Source: Paraburkholderia sp. BL10I2N1 (GTDB lineage Bacteria > Pseudomonadota > Gammaproteobacteria > Burkholderiales > Burkholderiaceae). From it: 64,000 nucleotides of DNA. The first letter of the stretch is position 1, and each line of letters starts with the position of its first letter. Where the stretch lies: NCBI RefSeq assembly GCF_004361815.1, contig NZ_SNWA01000001.1, forward strand, positions 2,356,001-2,420,000. The letters run 5' to 3'. The notes under the pieces were generated by a model. It was not told the DNA's origin. It searched no databases and saw nothing but the letters and a program-made list of their open reading frames with translations. Made by a program: the position numbers and the translations under genes. Positions 42,854 through 53,388 of this stretch are shown here, piece by piece.

Positions 42854-44566
42854 ATGTCCGACCTGCAAACCTCTACCCCGAATACCGAATCTTTTGCGGC
42901 TCTGTTCGAAGAGTCGCTGACCAAGCAGGACATGCGCGCTGGCGAAGTGATCTCCGCCGAAGTCGTGCGTGTCGACCACAACTTCGTGGTTGTTAACGCT
43001 GGTCTCAAGTCCGAAGCCTACATCCCGCTCGAAGAGTTCCTGAATGACGCGGGCGAGGTAGAAGTGCAGGCGGGCGACTTCGTTTCCGTGGCGATCGACG
43101 CGCTGGAAAACGGCTATGGCGACACCATCCTGTCGCGTGACAAGGCGAAGCGCCTGGCTTCGTGGCTGTCGCTGGAAAAGGCCCTCGACAACAACGAACT
43201 CGTGACCGGCACGATCACGGGCAAGGTCAAGGGCGGCATGACCGTCATGGTCAACGGCATCCGCGCGTTCCTGCCGGGCTCCCTCGTCGACACGCGTCCG
43301 GTCAAGGACACGACGCCGTACGAAGGCAAGACCCTGGAATTCCGCGTCATCAAGCTCGACCGCAAGCGTAACAACGTCGTGCTGTCGCGACGTGCCGTGA
43401 TCGAAGCCACCCAGGGCGAAGAGCGCGCAAAGCTGCTCGAAACGCTGAAGGAAGGCGCGATCGTCGAAGGCGTGGTCAAGAACATCACCGACTACGGCGC
43501 GTTCGTGGACCTCGGCGGTATCGATGGCCTGCTGCACATCACCGACATCGCATGGCGTCGTGTGCGTCACCCGAGCGAAGTGCTGTCGGTTGGCCAGGAA
43601 GTTACCGCGAAGATCCTCAAGTTCGACCAGGAAAAGAACCGCGTTTCGCTTGGTATCAAGCAACTGGGCGACGATCCGTGGGAAGGCATCTCGCGCCGTT
43701 ATCCGTCGGGCACGCGCCTGTTCGGCAAGGTCACCAACATCACCGACTACGGCGCATTCGTCGAAGTTGAATCGGGCATCGAAGGCCTCGTTCACGTGTC
43801 GGAAATGGACTGGACGAACAAAAACGTTGCACCATCGAAGGTTGTGCAACTGGGCGACGAAGTCGAAGTCATGGTTCTCGAAATTGACGAAGACCGCCGC
43901 CGTATCAGCCTCGGCATGAAGCAGTGCAAGCCGAATCCGTGGGACGACTTCAGCCGCAACTTCAAGAAGGGCGACAAGCTGCAAGGCGCAATCAAGTCGA
44001 TCACCGACTTCGGCGTCTTCATCGGTCTGCCTGGCGGCATCGACGGTCTGGTTCACCTGTCGGACTTGTCGTGGAGCGAAACCGGCGAAGAAGCTGTTCG
44101 CAAGTACAAGAAGGGCGACGAAGTGGAAGCGATCGTGCTCGGCATCGATGTCGAGAAGGAACGCATTTCGCTGGGTATCAAGCAGCTCGAAGGCGACCCG
44201 TTCAGCAACTTCGTTGCAATGAACGACAAGGGTTCGATCGTCGACGGCGTGGTCAAGTCGGTGGACGCGAAGGGTGCAGTGGTTACGCTGTCGGCTGACG
44301 TCGAAGGCTACCTGCGCGCTTCGGAAATTGCACAAGACCGCGTGGAAGATGCGCGCAACGTGCTGAAGGAAGGCGACAAGGTCAATGCGATGATTATCAA
44401 CATCGACCGCAAGTCGCGCGGCATCAACCTGTCGATCAAGGCCAAGGATTCGGCCGAACAACAGGAAGCGATCCGCGGCCTCGCAGCCGACACGAGCTCG
44501 GCAGCAACTGGCACGACGAACCTCGGCGCGCTGCTGAAGGCCAAGCTTGACGGCCAGAACCAGTAA
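42854..44566 (+). CDS. rpsA: 30S ribosomal protein S1
   Basis: The 570-aa protein contains six S1 RNA-binding domains. The repeated pattern is visible as [55 protein letters not shown] and [27 protein letters not shown]1 brings mRNA to the 30S subunit. I chose the ATG at [10 protein letters not shown]. No Shine-Dalgarno site precedes it, which agrees with the known S1 autoregulation through an unusual leader. A longer frame upstream is not protein-like. ihfB follows 22 bases later. Confidence 0.97.
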   Translation: MSDLQTSTPNTESFAALFEESLTKQDMRAGEVISAEVVRVDHNFVVVNAGLKSEAYIPLEEFLNDAGEVEVQAGDFVSVAIDALENGYGDTILSRDKAKRLASWLSLEKALDNNELVTGTITGKVKGGMTVMVNGIRAFLPGSLVDTRPVKDTTPYEGKTLEFRVIKLDRKRNNVVLSRRAVIEATQGEERAKLLETLKEGAIVEGVVKNITDYGAFVDLGGIDGLLHITDIAWRRVRHPSEVLSVGQEVTAKILKFDQEKNRVSLGIKQLGDDPWEGISRRYPSGTRLFGKVTNITDYGAFVEVESGIEGLVHVSEMDWTNKNVAPSKVVQLGDEVEVMVLEIDEDRRRISLGMKQCKPNPWDDFSRNFKKGDKLQGAIKSITDFGVFIGLPGGIDGLVHLSDLSWSETGEEAVRKYKKGDEVEAIVLGIDVEKERISLGIKQLEGDPFSNFVAMNDKGSIVDGVVKSVDAKGAVVTLSADVEGYLRASEIAQDRVEDARNVLKEGDKVNAMIINIDRKSRGINLSIKAKDSAEQQEAIRGLAADTSSAATGTTNLGALLKAKLDGQNQ

Positions 44567-44588
44567 GCCTTAAGGGGTCTGCTGCAGT

Positions 44589-44912
44589 ATGACCAAATCG
44601 GAATTGGTCGCCCAGCTGGCTACGCGATTTCCGCAGCTTGTTCTTAAAGATGCGGATTTCGCGGTGAAGACGATGCTTGACGCGATGTCGGAGGCGCTTG
44701 CCAACGGTCATCGCATCGAAATTCGTGGCTTCGGCAGCTTCGGCCTGAACCGTCGTCCTTCCCGCGTCGGGCGTAATCCGAAGTCGGGTGAGAAGGTACT
44801 GGTACCGGAGAAGTACGTACCGCACTTCAAGCCAGGCAAGGAATTGCGCGAGCGTGTTGATGGCCGTGCGGGCGAGCCGTTGAAAGCCGAGTCGCCGGAC
44901 GACGATCTGTGA
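44589..44912 (+). CDS. ihfB: Integration host factor subunit beta
   Basis: This 107-aa DNA-bending protein has the HU/IHF fold: [17 protein letters not shown], then [31 protein letters not shown], with the intercalating Pro in the arm, and [13 protein letters not shown]. It pairs with IhfA (not in this window). The rpsA-ihfB order is conserved. A strong terminator follows. Confidence 0.97.
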   Translation: MTKSELVAQLATRFPQLVLKDADFAVKTMLDAMSEALANGHRIEIRGFGSFGLNRRPSRVGRNPKSGEKVLVPEKYVPHFKPGKELRERVDGRAGEPLKAESPDDDL

Positions 44913-44961
44913 GATTGAGCAGCGTCGTCGGCGGCCAGTGCCAGACGGCAAAAAAGACCAG

Positions 44962-44988
44962 AAAAGCGCCTGCGGGCGCTTTTTTTTT
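44962..44988 (+). terminator. Terminator after ihfB
   Basis: The stem AAAAGCGCC/GGGCGCTTTT with a short loop is followed by eight or more T. Confidence 0.92.
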
Positions 44989-45127
44989 CGCCTTTCGCTT
45001 TTTCCCCGTTCGCGCCTCACGGGGAACGCTTCATTTACAATACGGGTCACTTCGGCGCGGGCAACACCGTGGCGCGACGCGCCATCAGGCCGGCGTCATC
45101 CCGCAACTGCCGTCAAGAGACCTATAC

Positions 45128-45421
45128 ATGAAATTTATCGTCTGGTTGATCCGCGTTCTGGTGTTCGTGCTGCTGCTGGTGCTCGCGTTCGCCAATACGC
45201 AACCCGCTACGCTGAATTTCGTCGGTGGTTTCGTCTGGACAGCGCCATTGATCATGATCGGCCTCGCATTTTTCGTGGTGGGGTTACTCGCCGGGCTGGC
45301 TTCGTCGATTCCGGCGATGTTTCGGTTGCGGCTCGAAAATGGCCGCCTGAAGCGTGAGCTACGTGTCGCGCGCGAGACGCCGGTGGTTGTCGAAGAACCG
45401 CCGCTGCCTCCGCTGATCTAA
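45128..45421 (+). CDS. lapA: Lipopolysaccharide assembly protein A (DUF1049)
   Basis: This 97-aa inner-membrane protein has two hydrophobic helices (residues 3-22 and 38-60) joined by ANTQPATLNFVGGFVWTAP, the LapA signature. A basic cytoplasmic tail follows. LapA works with LapB and FtsH to control LpxC and thus LPS amount. lapB follows after 63 bases. The start chosen is the first ATG at MKFIVWLI; the longer upstream frame includes the ihfB terminator. Confidence 0.9.
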   Translation: MKFIVWLIRVLVFVLLLVLAFANTQPATLNFVGGFVWTAPLIMIGLAFFVVGLLAGLASSIPAMFRLRLENGRLKRELRVARETPVVVEEPPLPPLI

Positions 45422-45484
45422 TTTTCTTCCTGCCGCGCGTATTCGTGCCCGCCGGCGCCTGCCTCTTACTTCCGAACAAATCGC

Positions 45485-46660
45485 ATGGATCTGGATTTCT
45501 GGTGGCTGCTCGTCATACCCGTCGCGTTCGCTTTCGGCTGGATGGCGGCGCGTTACGACCTCAAGGCGCTGCTGTCCGAAAGCGCAAGTCTGCCGCGCTC
45601 GTATTTTCGCGGGTTGAATTTTCTGCTCAACGAGCAGCCGGACCAGGCCATCGATGCGTTCATCGAAGTCGTCAAGCTCGATCCCGAAACGATCGAACTG
45701 CATTTTGCGCTGGGTAACCTGTTCAGGCGTCGCGGCGAGACTGACCGGGCAATTCGCGTTCATCAGAACCTGCTGGGCCGGGCGGATCTGCCGGTCAACG
45801 CGCGCGACCACGCATTGTTCGAATTGGGGCAGGACTTTCTAAAGGCGGGTCTGCTCGATCGCGCCGAGGAAACGTATCGCTTGCTCGAGTCGGGCGACTA
45901 CGCGCTCGGCGCGCAACGCGCACTGTTGACGATCTACGAGATCGAAAAGGACTGGAACAAGTCGATCGATACCGCTCGACGCCTTGAAACGATGGGCGCG
46001 GCTTCACTGGAGAAGGAAGTCGCCCAGTTCCATTGCGAGCTGGCTCAGGAAGCGTTGCAGCAGAAGAATCCGGATGAAGCGCGCCGGCAGCTCGAACTGG
46101 CGCTGAAGGCGAATCCGCAGAGCGTGCGCGCGACGATCCTGTCCGGCGATGTCGATACTGCGGGCGGCGCGCAGGAAGCGGCCATCGTCCAGTGGCGACA
46201 CGTCGAGGAGCAGAATTCAGCCTACCTGCCGCTCGTCGCAGAGAAGCTGATGAAAGCGTATCAGGCACTCGGTCGCGCGGAAGAAGGTGCGGATCTGCTG
46301 ACGACATGGGTTGACCGCTATCCGTCGAACGATCTGCTGGACGTCGCCTATCAGTATGTTGCGTCGCTGCGCGGGTCGGACGCGGCGCATACCCTGGCGC
46401 GTACGCAGATGCAAAAGTCGCCGAATCTGGCGGGGATGACGCGGCTGCTGGAGGCGCAGCAGGCGACTGCGGAAGAACCGCGTCGCAGTGAGCTGGAACT
46501 GATGCGCACGCTGATCCGCCAGCGAACCAAGAATCTGCCGCGCTACACGTGCCAGAATTGTGGTTTTCGGGCGCGTCTTTTCTACTGGCAGTGTCCGGGC
46601 TGCAGCGGTTGGGAAACCTATGCTCCGCGCCGGGTCGAGCCGATTACCGCGTCGAACTGA
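45485..46660 (+). CDS. lapB: Lipopolysaccharide assembly protein B
   Basis: The 391-aa protein (formerly YciM) has an N-terminal membrane anchor (FWWLLVIPVAFAFGWMAAR). About nine TPR units follow (LNFLLNEQPDQAIDAFIEVVKLDPETIELHFALGNLFRRRGE). It ends in a rubredoxin-like zinc/iron knuckle, CQNCGFRARLFYWQCPGCSGWETY. It delivers LpxC to FtsH for degradation, balancing LPS and phospholipid synthesis. It is paired with lapA. Confidence 0.96.
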   Translation: MDLDFWWLLVIPVAFAFGWMAARYDLKALLSESASLPRSYFRGLNFLLNEQPDQAIDAFIEVVKLDPETIELHFALGNLFRRRGETDRAIRVHQNLLGRADLPVNARDHALFELGQDFLKAGLLDRAEETYRLLESGDYALGAQRALLTIYEIEKDWNKSIDTARRLETMGAASLEKEVAQFHCELAQEALQQKNPDEARRQLELALKANPQSVRATILSGDVDTAGGAQEAAIVQWRHVEEQNSAYLPLVAEKLMKAYQALGRAEEGADLLTTWVDRYPSNDLLDVAYQYVASLRGSDAAHTLARTQMQKSPNLAGMTRLLEAQQATAEEPRRSELELMRTLIRQRTKNLPRYTCQNCGFRARLFYWQCPGCSGWETYAPRRVEPITASN

Positions 46661-46822
46661 GGGTGACATGCAGCATTTGATGACTAGTGCTGCGTCGATA
46701 TGTGCCTTGCGCGGCGCTTAGCACTTGTTCAGCCGCTGCCAGCCTGTCGACGCACCGCATAGAACCATAACTACCGGATTCGCCAACCGAGTCCATTACC
46801 GGAACACACTACCGGAGCGCGT

Positions 46823-48238
46823 ATGAAAATCACTATTATCGGCACGGGCTACGTTGGCCTCGTCACGGGCGCGTGCCTTGCCGAAATCGGCAACGACGTT
46901 TTCTGTCTCGACGTCGATCCGCATAAGATCGAAATTCTCAACAACGGCGGCGTGCCGATCCACGAACCGGGTCTGCAGGAAATCATCGCGCGTACCCGGG
47001 CGGCGGGCCGCATCACGTTTTCGACCGACGTCGAAGCGAGCGTCGCGCACGGAGAAGTTCAGTTCATTGCGGTCGGTACGCCGCCCGACGAAGACGGCTC
47101 CGCGGATCTGCAATACGTGCTCGAGGCGGCACGCAAGATCGGCCGCTTCATGACCGACTACAAGGTGATCGTCGATAAATCGACGGTGCCGGTCGGGACG
47201 GCGCAGCGCGTGCGCGCCGTAATCGACGAAGAACTCGCAAGGCGTGGTCTCCCCGACAGTGCGCAACATGCGTTTTCCGTGGTTTCGAATCCCGAGTTCC
47301 TGAAGGAAGGCGCGGCGGTCGACGACTTCATGCGCCCGGATCGCATCGTTCTCGGTAGCGACGACGACGAAGCCGGCATGCGTGCCCGCGAAAAGATGAA
47401 GCGCCTGTACGCGCCGTTCAACCGCAATCACGAACGCACGCTGTACATGGATGTCCGTTCGGCCGAATTCACGAAGTATGCGGCCAACGCCATGCTGGCC
47501 ACGCGTATCTCGTTCATGAACGAGATGGCGAACCTCGCGGATCGCGTCGGTGCGGATATCGAAGCAGTGCGTCGCGGTATTGGCTCGGATCCGCGCATCG
47601 GCTACCACTTCCTCTACGCCGGTTGCGGCTATGGCGGTTCGTGTTTCCCGAAGGACGTACAGGCGCTGATACGCACCGCAAGCGAAACGGGCCCGGGGCT
47701 GCGCATCCTCGAAGCGGTCGAGGAAGTGAACCACGAGCAGAAGGAAGTGCTCGTGCGCAAGATTGCGAAGAAGCTCGGCGACGATCTGACTGGTCGCACC
47801 TTCGCTGTGTGGGGTCTCTCATTCAAGCCGAACACCGACGACATGCGCGAGGCCCCGAGCCGGTGCGTGATTGCGGATCTGCTTGCACGCGGCGCGACCG
47901 TGCGCGCGTATGACCCGGTCGCGGTCGACGAAGCACGTCGCGTCTTCAGGCTCGATCTGGCTGACGCGCCTGAGCAGATCGCGCGTCTGCATTTCGCCAG
48001 CACGCAGGATGAGACGCTCATCGGTTCCGACGCACTGGTGATCGTCACCGAGTGGAAAGAGTTCAAGAGTCCGGATTTCGTGCATCTAAAATCGGTGCTA
48101 AAGTCGCCGTTGATCTTCGATGGCCGCAACCTTTACGAACCCGAGGCGATGACCGAACTGGGCATCGACTACCACTCGATTGGACGTCCGCATGTCGAAC
48201 TTTCCGAATCTGCGCTCAGCGCCTCAGCCAATGCCTGA
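46823..48238 (+). CDS. ugd: UDP-glucose 6-dehydrogenase
   Basis: The 471-aa enzyme oxidises UDP-glucose to UDP-glucuronate. It starts [21 protein letters not shown] (NAD site). The catalytic Cys lies in [18 protein letters not shown], and the C-terminal half has [20 protein letters not shown]. In Burkholderia UDP-glucuronate feeds synthesis of 4-amino-arabinose and exopolysaccharide, which agrees with the LPS neighbours. Its end overlaps the start of hldA. Confidence 0.96.
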   Translation: MKITIIGTGYVGLVTGACLAEIGNDVFCLDVDPHKIEILNNGGVPIHEPGLQEIIARTRAAGRITFSTDVEASVAHGEVQFIAVGTPPDEDGSADLQYVLEAARKIGRFMTDYKVIVDKSTVPVGTAQRVRAVIDEELARRGLPDSAQHAFSVVSNPEFLKEGAAVDDFMRPDRIVLGSDDDEAGMRAREKMKRLYAPFNRNHERTLYMDVRSAEFTKYAANAMLATRISFMNEMANLADRVGADIEAVRRGIGSDPRIGYHFLYAGCGYGGSCFPKDVQALIRTASETGPGLRILEAVEEVNHEQKEVLVRKIAKKLGDDLTGRTFAVWGLSFKPNTDDMREAPSRCVIADLLARGATVRAYDPVAVDEARRVFRLDLADAPEQIARLHFASTQDETLIGSDALVIVTEWKEFKSPDFVHLKSVLKSPLIFDGRNLYEPEAMTELGIDYHSIGRPHVELSESALSASANA

Positions 48239-49193
48239 GATTGCACCGCCGATCCCCGAGGTTGGAGCTGTGCCGCGCGCGCGGCTCGCAGGCGCGCGCG
48301 TTCTGGTTGTCGGCGACGTGATGCTGGACCGTTACTGGTTCGGCGACGTGAACCGCATTTCCCCCGAAGCACCGGTGCCGGTCGTGCATGTGCAGAGGCA
48401 GGAAGACCGTCTCGGCGGCGCGGCGAATGTCGCACGAAACGCCGTGGCGCTTGGTGCGCGGACGGGGCTGCTGTGCGTGGTCGGTTATGACGAACCGGGC
48501 GAGAGCATCGTCAAGCTGCTTGGCGAAAGTGGCGTGCACGCGCACCTCGAACGCGATCCCGCATTGCTCACCACGATCAAGCTGCGCGTGCTGTCGCGCC
48601 AGCAGCAGCTGCTGCGCGTGGATTTTGAAAACACCCCGGCACACGAGATCCTGCTGGCGGGCCTTGCCCGTTTCGATCAGCTGCTTCCGTCGCACGACGT
48701 GATCCTGATGTCGGATTATGCGAAGGGCGGTCTCACACACGTCACGCGGATGATCGCGAAAGCGCATGAGGCCGGCAAGCCGGTGCTGGTCGATCCGAAG
48801 GGTGACGACTGGGAGCGCTACCGTGGCGCAACGCTTATCACACCCAACCGCGCCGAGTTGCGCGAAGTGGTCGGCCAGTGGAAATCGGAAGAAGACCTGC
48901 ACGCCCGTGTGGCGAAGCTGCGTGAGTCGCTTGCGTTCAAGGCGCTTCTCCTGACGCGCTCGGAAGAGGGCATGACGCTCTTCTCCGACGAGGGCGTTCT
49001 ACACGCCTCGGCCGTTGCGCGCGAAGTGTACGATGTGTCGGGCGCGGGTGACACCGTGATCGCCACGCTCGCCGTGATGCTCGGCGCCGGACTGTCGCTC
49101 GTCGAGGCGGTCGCGCTGGCGAATCGCGCGGCCGGCATCGTGGTCGGCAAGCTCGGTACCGCCACCGTCGACTACGACGAACTTTTCCAGTGA
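48192..49193 (+). CDS. hldA: D-glycero-beta-D-manno-heptose-7-phosphate kinase
   Basis: The 333-aa PfkB/ribokinase-family enzyme phosphorylates heptose 7-phosphate at O-1 for LPS inner-core heptose. Signatures: [47 protein letters not shown] and [18 protein letters not shown] (catalytic Asp). The adenylyltransferase domain of E. coli HldE is absent, so HldC must be separate. The start is uncertain: this ATG overlaps ugd by 47 bases, and an ATG at 48231 would overlap by 8 and lose 13 residues. Confidence 0.93.
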   Translation: MSNFPNLRSAPQPMPEIAPPIPEVGAVPRARLAGARVLVVGDVMLDRYWFGDVNRISPEAPVPVVHVQRQEDRLGGAANVARNAVALGARTGLLCVVGYDEPGESIVKLLGESGVHAHLERDPALLTTIKLRVLSRQQQLLRVDFENTPAHEILLAGLARFDQLLPSHDVILMSDYAKGGLTHVTRMIAKAHEAGKPVLVDPKGDDWERYRGATLITPNRAELREVVGQWKSEEDLHARVAKLRESLAFKALLLTRSEEGMTLFSDEGVLHASAVAREVYDVSGAGDTVIATLAVMLGAGLSLVEAVALANRAAGIVVGKLGTATVDYDELFQ

Positions 49194-49268
49194 TATCGCG
49201 CGCCGCTTCGCGTTCCTTCGCGACGCGAGCGGTGTGCACCCGTTGAACCCCATTACCGCAGGACGACC

Positions 49269-50261
49269 ATGACCATCATCGTCACCGGCGCAGCCGGCTT
49301 TATCGGCAGCAACCTCGTCAAGGCGCTCAACGATCGCGGCGAACAGCGCATCATCGCCGTCGACAACCTGACCCGCGCGGACAAGTTCAGGAATCTCGTC
49401 GACTGTGAAATCGACGACTACGTCGACAAGACCGAATTCGTCGAGCGCTTTGCGCGTGGCGACTTCGGCAAGGTGCGAGCGATCTTTCATGAAGGCGCGT
49501 GTTCGGACACGATGGAGACCGACGGCCGCTACATGATGGACAACAATTTCCGCTACAGCCGTGCAGTGCTCGACGCGTGCCTCGCTCGGGGGGGGCAGTT
49601 TCTGTATGCATCGTCGGCGGCTACTTACGGCGGCTCGAGCCGCTTCGTCGAAGAGCGCGAAGTGGAAAAGCCGCTCAACGTCTATGGCTATTCGAAGTTC
49701 CTGTTCGACCAGGTGATTCGCCGCGTGCTGCCCACCGCCAAAACGCAGATCGCCGGGTTCCGCTACTTCAATGTGTACGGCCAGCGCGAGACGCACAAGG
49801 CGCGCATGGCATCGGTCGCATTTCACAACTTCAACCAGTTCCGCGCCGAGGGCAAGGTCAAGCTGTTCGGCGAATACAACGGCTACGCCGCCGGCGAGCA
49901 GACGCGCGATTTCGTCTCCGTCGAAGATGTGGTGAAGGTCAACCTGTTCTTCTTCGATCATCCGGAGAAGTCGGGCATCTTCAATCTCGGCAGCGGCCGG
50001 GCGCAACCTTTCAACGACATCGCATCGACCGTCGTCAACACGCTGCGCGCACTGAAGAACGAGCCGGCATTGTCGCTCGCGGAGCAGGTTCAGCGCGGCT
50101 TGATCGAATACATTCCGTTCCCTGACGCGCTGCGCGGCAAGTATCAGTGCTTCACGCAAGCTGATCTCACCAGACTGCGTGCGGCCGGCTACGACGCGCC
50201 GTTCCTGAGCGTGCAAGAAGGTGTCGATCGCTACGTGCGTTGGCTATCTGGCCAGCTATAA
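49269..50261 (+). CDS. hldD: ADP-L-glycero-D-manno-heptose 6-epimerase
   Basis: The 330-aa short-chain dehydrogenase-like enzyme makes the L,D-heptose donor for LPS core. It begins [19 protein letters not shown] (NADP site). It has the Tyr-x-x-x-Lys pair in [10 protein letters not shown] and [19 protein letters not shown], typical of HldD. It is 75 bases after hldA, in the same pathway. Confidence 0.96.
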   Translation: MTIIVTGAAGFIGSNLVKALNDRGEQRIIAVDNLTRADKFRNLVDCEIDDYVDKTEFVERFARGDFGKVRAIFHEGACSDTMETDGRYMMDNNFRYSRAVLDACLARGGQFLYASSAATYGGSSRFVEEREVEKPLNVYGYSKFLFDQVIRRVLPTAKTQIAGFRYFNVYGQRETHKARMASVAFHNFNQFRAEGKVKLFGEYNGYAAGEQTRDFVSVEDVVKVNLFFFDHPEKSGIFNLGSGRAQPFNDIASTVVNTLRALKNEPALSLAEQVQRGLIEYIPFPDALRGKYQCFTQADLTRLRAAGYDAPFLSVQEGVDRYVRWLSGQL

Positions 50262-50338
50262 AGCATTCGCGCGCGTCAATACACTGGAGTCTCCTGGTTG
50301 GCGGTCGTCGCTGGCCGGTTGTTCAAGGGAGATTCCAT

Positions 50339-50695
50339 ATGTTCAAAAAATTGCTTGTCGCGGCGGCGATGCTCGCCGCCTTCGGTCAGGTCTTCGCAGC
50401 GGTTGACGTCAACACGGCTAACGAAGACGCCCTTCGCGGCGTCAAGGGCGTCGGTCCGGCGCGCGCAAAGGCGATCCTCGACGAGCGCAACGCGCACGGT
50501 CCATTCAAGGACGCGGCCGATCTCAGCAAGCGCGTGAAAGGCCTCGGCGGGCACACCCTCGAGCGGCTGCAGGGTGAAGGCCTCGCGATTGGACCGGCCG
50601 GCGCGCAGACCACGGCTTCCGCGCAGGGTAAATCGACCCCTGCTGGAGCAACGGGCGCAAAGAAAGACAATTCAACCGTAGTGGTGAAGAAATAG
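50339..50695 (+). CDS. ComEA-like secreted helix-hairpin-helix DNA-binding protein
   Basis: The 118-aa protein has a signal peptide (MFKKLLVAAAMLAAFGQVFA). A ComEA-type helix-hairpin-helix domain follows: VDVNTANEDALRGVKGVGPARAKAILDERNAHGPFKDAADLSKRVKGLG. The tail is Ala/Gly/Lys-rich. ComEA homologues bind incoming DNA in the periplasm during natural transformation. GGGAG precedes the ATG. A clear terminator follows. Confidence 0.88.
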   Translation: MFKKLLVAAAMLAAFGQVFAAVDVNTANEDALRGVKGVGPARAKAILDERNAHGPFKDAADLSKRVKGLGGHTLERLQGEGLAIGPAGAQTTASAQGKSTPAGATGAKKDNSTVVVKK

Positions 50696-50808
50696 CGTGA
50701 CGTGGGTGGTCGCGTGCGTAAGCGGCCGCCCGAGAGTTCAGCGCAAGGTTCCCGTTCTGGTTGAGGCGTCAAGCGACACCCCTTCAGCCGTCATTCGGAT
50801 GACTGGCT

Positions 50809-50834
50809 CCCGCGGTTTGTGCCGCGGGCTTTTT
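50809..50834 (+). terminator. Terminator between the comEA-like gene and cysM
   Basis: CCCGCGG/CCGCGGG with a 6-base loop is followed by CTTTTT. Confidence 0.88.
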
Positions 50835-50964
50835 GCCTGAGCGGAGCGAAGTACCGGCAAAGCCGGAACTGCGTGCGTCCACACCGTAAAGAGGGGTGCG
50901 CGGCAGGGCCGAGCGTCGTAGTTTAGAATCAATGGATTCCGCGCACCGTTTACACGCATTCGAT

Positions 50965-51867
50965 ATGGCTTACAAAACTATTGAAGACACGATCGGTAAC
51001 ACGCCGCTCGTGCAACTCGTTCGCCTTCCCGACGACGAAATACGCAGTCGCAACAATGTGATTCTCGGCAAGCTCGAAGGGAACAACCCAGCCGGCTCGG
51101 TGAAGGACCGTCCGGCACTATCGATGATCAAGAAGGCCGAAGAGCGTGGGCGTATCAGGCCTGGCGATACGCTGATCGAAGCGACGAGCGGCAACACGGG
51201 TATCGCGCTGGCCATGGCGGCGGCGATCCGCGGCTACAAGATGGTGTTGATCATGCCGGAAGACCTGTCGGTCGAACGTCGTCAGAGCATGGCGGCGTAC
51301 GGTGCGCAGATCATGCTCACGCCAGTTACGGGCGGCATGGAATACGCGCGCGACCTCGCCGAACAGATGCAGCGTGAAGGCAAGGGCACCATCCTCGACC
51401 AGTTCGGCAATCCCGACAATCCGCTCGCACACTACGAGACGACGGGCCCGGAAATCTGGAACGACACCGAAGGCCGCATCACCCACTTCGTCTCCGCGAT
51501 GGGCACGACCGGCACGATCATGGGCGTGTCGCAGTACCTGAAGGAAAAGAACCAGGCGATCGAGATCATCGGCGCGCAGCCGGAGGAAGGTTCGCGCATT
51601 CCCGGCATCCGTAAATGGCCTGAAGCGTATCTACCGAAAATTTTCGATCGCAGTCGTGTGGACCGCGTCGAGAACGTCAGCCAGGCAGCATCGGAAGCGA
51701 TGGCGCGGCGGATGGCCGCCGTCGAGGGCATCTTCTGCGGGATCTCATCCGCCGGCGCCTGCGAAGTGGCATTGCGTATCGCGCGTCAGGTTGAGAACGC
51801 GACGATCGTGTTCGTCGTGTGCGATCGCGGCGACCGTTACCTGTCGACGGGCGTGTTCCCCGCCTAA
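50965..51867 (+). CDS. cysM: Cysteine synthase B (O-acetylserine sulfhydrylase)
   Basis: This 300-aa PLP enzyme makes cysteine from O-acetylserine and sulfide or thiosulfate. The PLP lysine lies in NPAGSVKDRPALSMI; the substrate loop is EATSGNTGIALAMAAA, and the phosphate-binding loop is MGTTGTIMG. Residues such as YKMVLIMPEDLSVERRQ follow the CysM rather than CysK pattern. The start at MAYKTIEDT is chosen; TAGAAT 30-40 bases upstream may be the -10 box. Confidence 0.95.
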   Translation: MAYKTIEDTIGNTPLVQLVRLPDDEIRSRNNVILGKLEGNNPAGSVKDRPALSMIKKAEERGRIRPGDTLIEATSGNTGIALAMAAAIRGYKMVLIMPEDLSVERRQSMAAYGAQIMLTPVTGGMEYARDLAEQMQREGKGTILDQFGNPDNPLAHYETTGPEIWNDTEGRITHFVSAMGTTGTIMGVSQYLKEKNQAIEIIGAQPEEGSRIPGIRKWPEAYLPKIFDRSRVDRVENVSQAASEAMARRMAAVEGIFCGISSAGACEVALRIARQVENATIVFVVCDRGDRYLSTGVFPA

Positions 51868-51891
51868 GGGGCAGGAGCGCTCACTGAAACG

Positions 51892-51927
51892 AAAAAGCGC
51901 CGGGTATTGCCGGCGCTTTTTTTATCT
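51892..51927. terminator. Bidirectional terminator between cysM and mltB
   Basis: AAAAAGCGCCGG pairs with CCGGCGCTTTTT around a short loop, with a T-run on each strand, so it can end both convergent genes. Confidence 0.9.
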
Positions 51928-51964
51928 CACTGCGTGATCTGCATTGCAGATTACGTCCTCATGC

Positions 51965-53191
51965 TTACTCCGCGTTGTTATCCGGCGCTGCAGGCGGTGC
52001 GCTGCCCGCGGCGGCATCGGCAGCCACTTGCGCCTTGATTTTCTGGCCCAGTTGATACACCGCGAGCGCGTAGAAGAAGCTGCGGTTATAACGCGTCAAC
52101 ACGTAGAAGTTCTTCAGCCCCAGCATGTATTCGGTAGCGCGGCCCGGCGTCGGCAGATCGACTACCGTGACAGGTGTGCCGGCTTCGGACGCGACGTTCA
52201 GCTCCGGCTCGTTCATCAGCATCCCGGCGCGCAGTAGCTGCGCGAGCGGCCAGTGCGGTTCTGGCTGGCCGTCCGCGGCAGCCTGGGCGACGCCCTGGCT
52301 GCCGGTGTCCGGCGCAATCCTCCACACGACGGGCCTGCCGTTCTCCCAGCCGTTCTGTTTCAGATAGTTCGCCACACTGCCGATCGCGTCGGCCTGGCTC
52401 GTGCGCAAATCGATCTGCTTGTTGCCCTCGAAATCAACTGCATACCGGACGATGCTGCTCGGCAGGAACTGTGGAATGCCGATTGCGCCCGTGTAAGAAC
52501 CGAGCACCGAGTTCGGATCGAGCTGCGCGTCGCGAGTCCAGACGAGGAAGTCTTCGAGGTTCTTGCGGAACGTCGCCTGGCGGTCGGCGCGATTGGGCGT
52601 GTTCGGGTAATCGAAGGTCAGCGTCGTGAGCGCATCGAGCACACGGAAATTGCCCATGTAGCGTCCATAAATCGTCTCGACGCCGATGATGCCGACGATC
52701 ATCTCGGGCGGTACACCGAACTGCTCATAGGCGCGCTGCAGCGTGGCCTGGTTGGCGCGCCAGAACTTCACGCCCGCAGCGACGCGCACCGGATCGAGGA
52801 AGCGCGCCTGATAGGCCCGCCAGTTCTTGATCGAGGGCGACGGCGATGGCGTGACGAGCTTCACCGCCGTCGCCGAATAGCTCGCGCGCGCGAACAGCGC
52901 GTGCAGTGCGGCTGGATCGAAATCGTAGCGCGCGACCATGTCATCGATGAAGGCATTGACGTTTGGGTTGTTCGCGTAGCGCTGCGGGATGATTTCCTCT
53001 TCGAACGTCTGTCCCTGTGGCACGGCCTGCTGCGGCTGGTCTTGCGCGACGATGAGCGGCGGTCTTGCGGGCGCGGTCTGGGCCACGGCGGCATTGGCCG
53101 CAGCGAAGGCGCAGACCGCTACGGACAGTGCGGCGGCAAAGGACGTTACGCGCAGCCGGTTTCGTGCAGACAGAGCAAGCTTGACGGTCAT
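51965..53191 (-). CDS. mltB: Membrane-bound lytic murein transglycosylase B
   Basis: The 408-aa enzyme cleaves peptidoglycan to 1,6-anhydro-muropeptides. It has a signal peptide (MTVKLALSARNRLRVTSFAA.., ending about AVAQ) without a lipobox Cys, so it is probably periplasmic rather than lipidated. The catalytic Glu lies in IVGIIGVETIYGRYMG, and SYTGAIGIPQFLPSSI is the family motif. A longer upstream frame runs into the neighbouring promoter and is rejected. Confidence 0.93.
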   Translation of the reverse strand: MTVKLALSARNRLRVTSFAAALSVAVCAFAAANAAVAQTAPARPPLIVAQDQPQQAVPQGQTFEEEIIPQRYANNPNVNAFIDDMVARYDFDPAALHALFARASYSATAVKLVTPSPSPSIKNWRAYQARFLDPVRVAAGVKFWRANQATLQRAYEQFGVPPEMIVGIIGVETIYGRYMGNFRVLDALTTLTFDYPNTPNRADRQATFRKNLEDFLVWTRDAQLDPNSVLGSYTGAIGIPQFLPSSIVRYAVDFEGNKQIDLRTSQADAIGSVANYLKQNGWENGRPVVWRIAPDTGSQGVAQAAADGQPEPHWPLAQLLRAGMLMNEPELNVASEAGTPVTVVDLPTPGRATEYMLGLKNFYVLTRYNRSFFYALAVYQLGQKIKAQVAADAAAGSAPPAAPDNNAE

Positions 53192-53388
53192 AAGGGAGAG
53201 GAGCGGGTACGGTGCGAAGGGATTCGGCGCAGTATACCCGAGGCCATAGGCGGAACCATGACCAGAGCGCGTTTCGGCGTCCTGATGTGGTAACTTGATG
53301 GCTGGCTGGCGCACTATCCAGGGTGCGCTCATATGGAAGGAGACATGCTGCGCACGCTCGACGCGTCGTGTGGCAAAAGAACACGCTT

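Noticed and set aside
42764..44461. 565-codon open frame on the minus strand
   Set aside because: Antisense of rpsA; the repeats mirror the S1 domains.
48999..50216. 405-codon open frame on the minus strand
   Set aside because: Antisense of hldD and the end of hldA.
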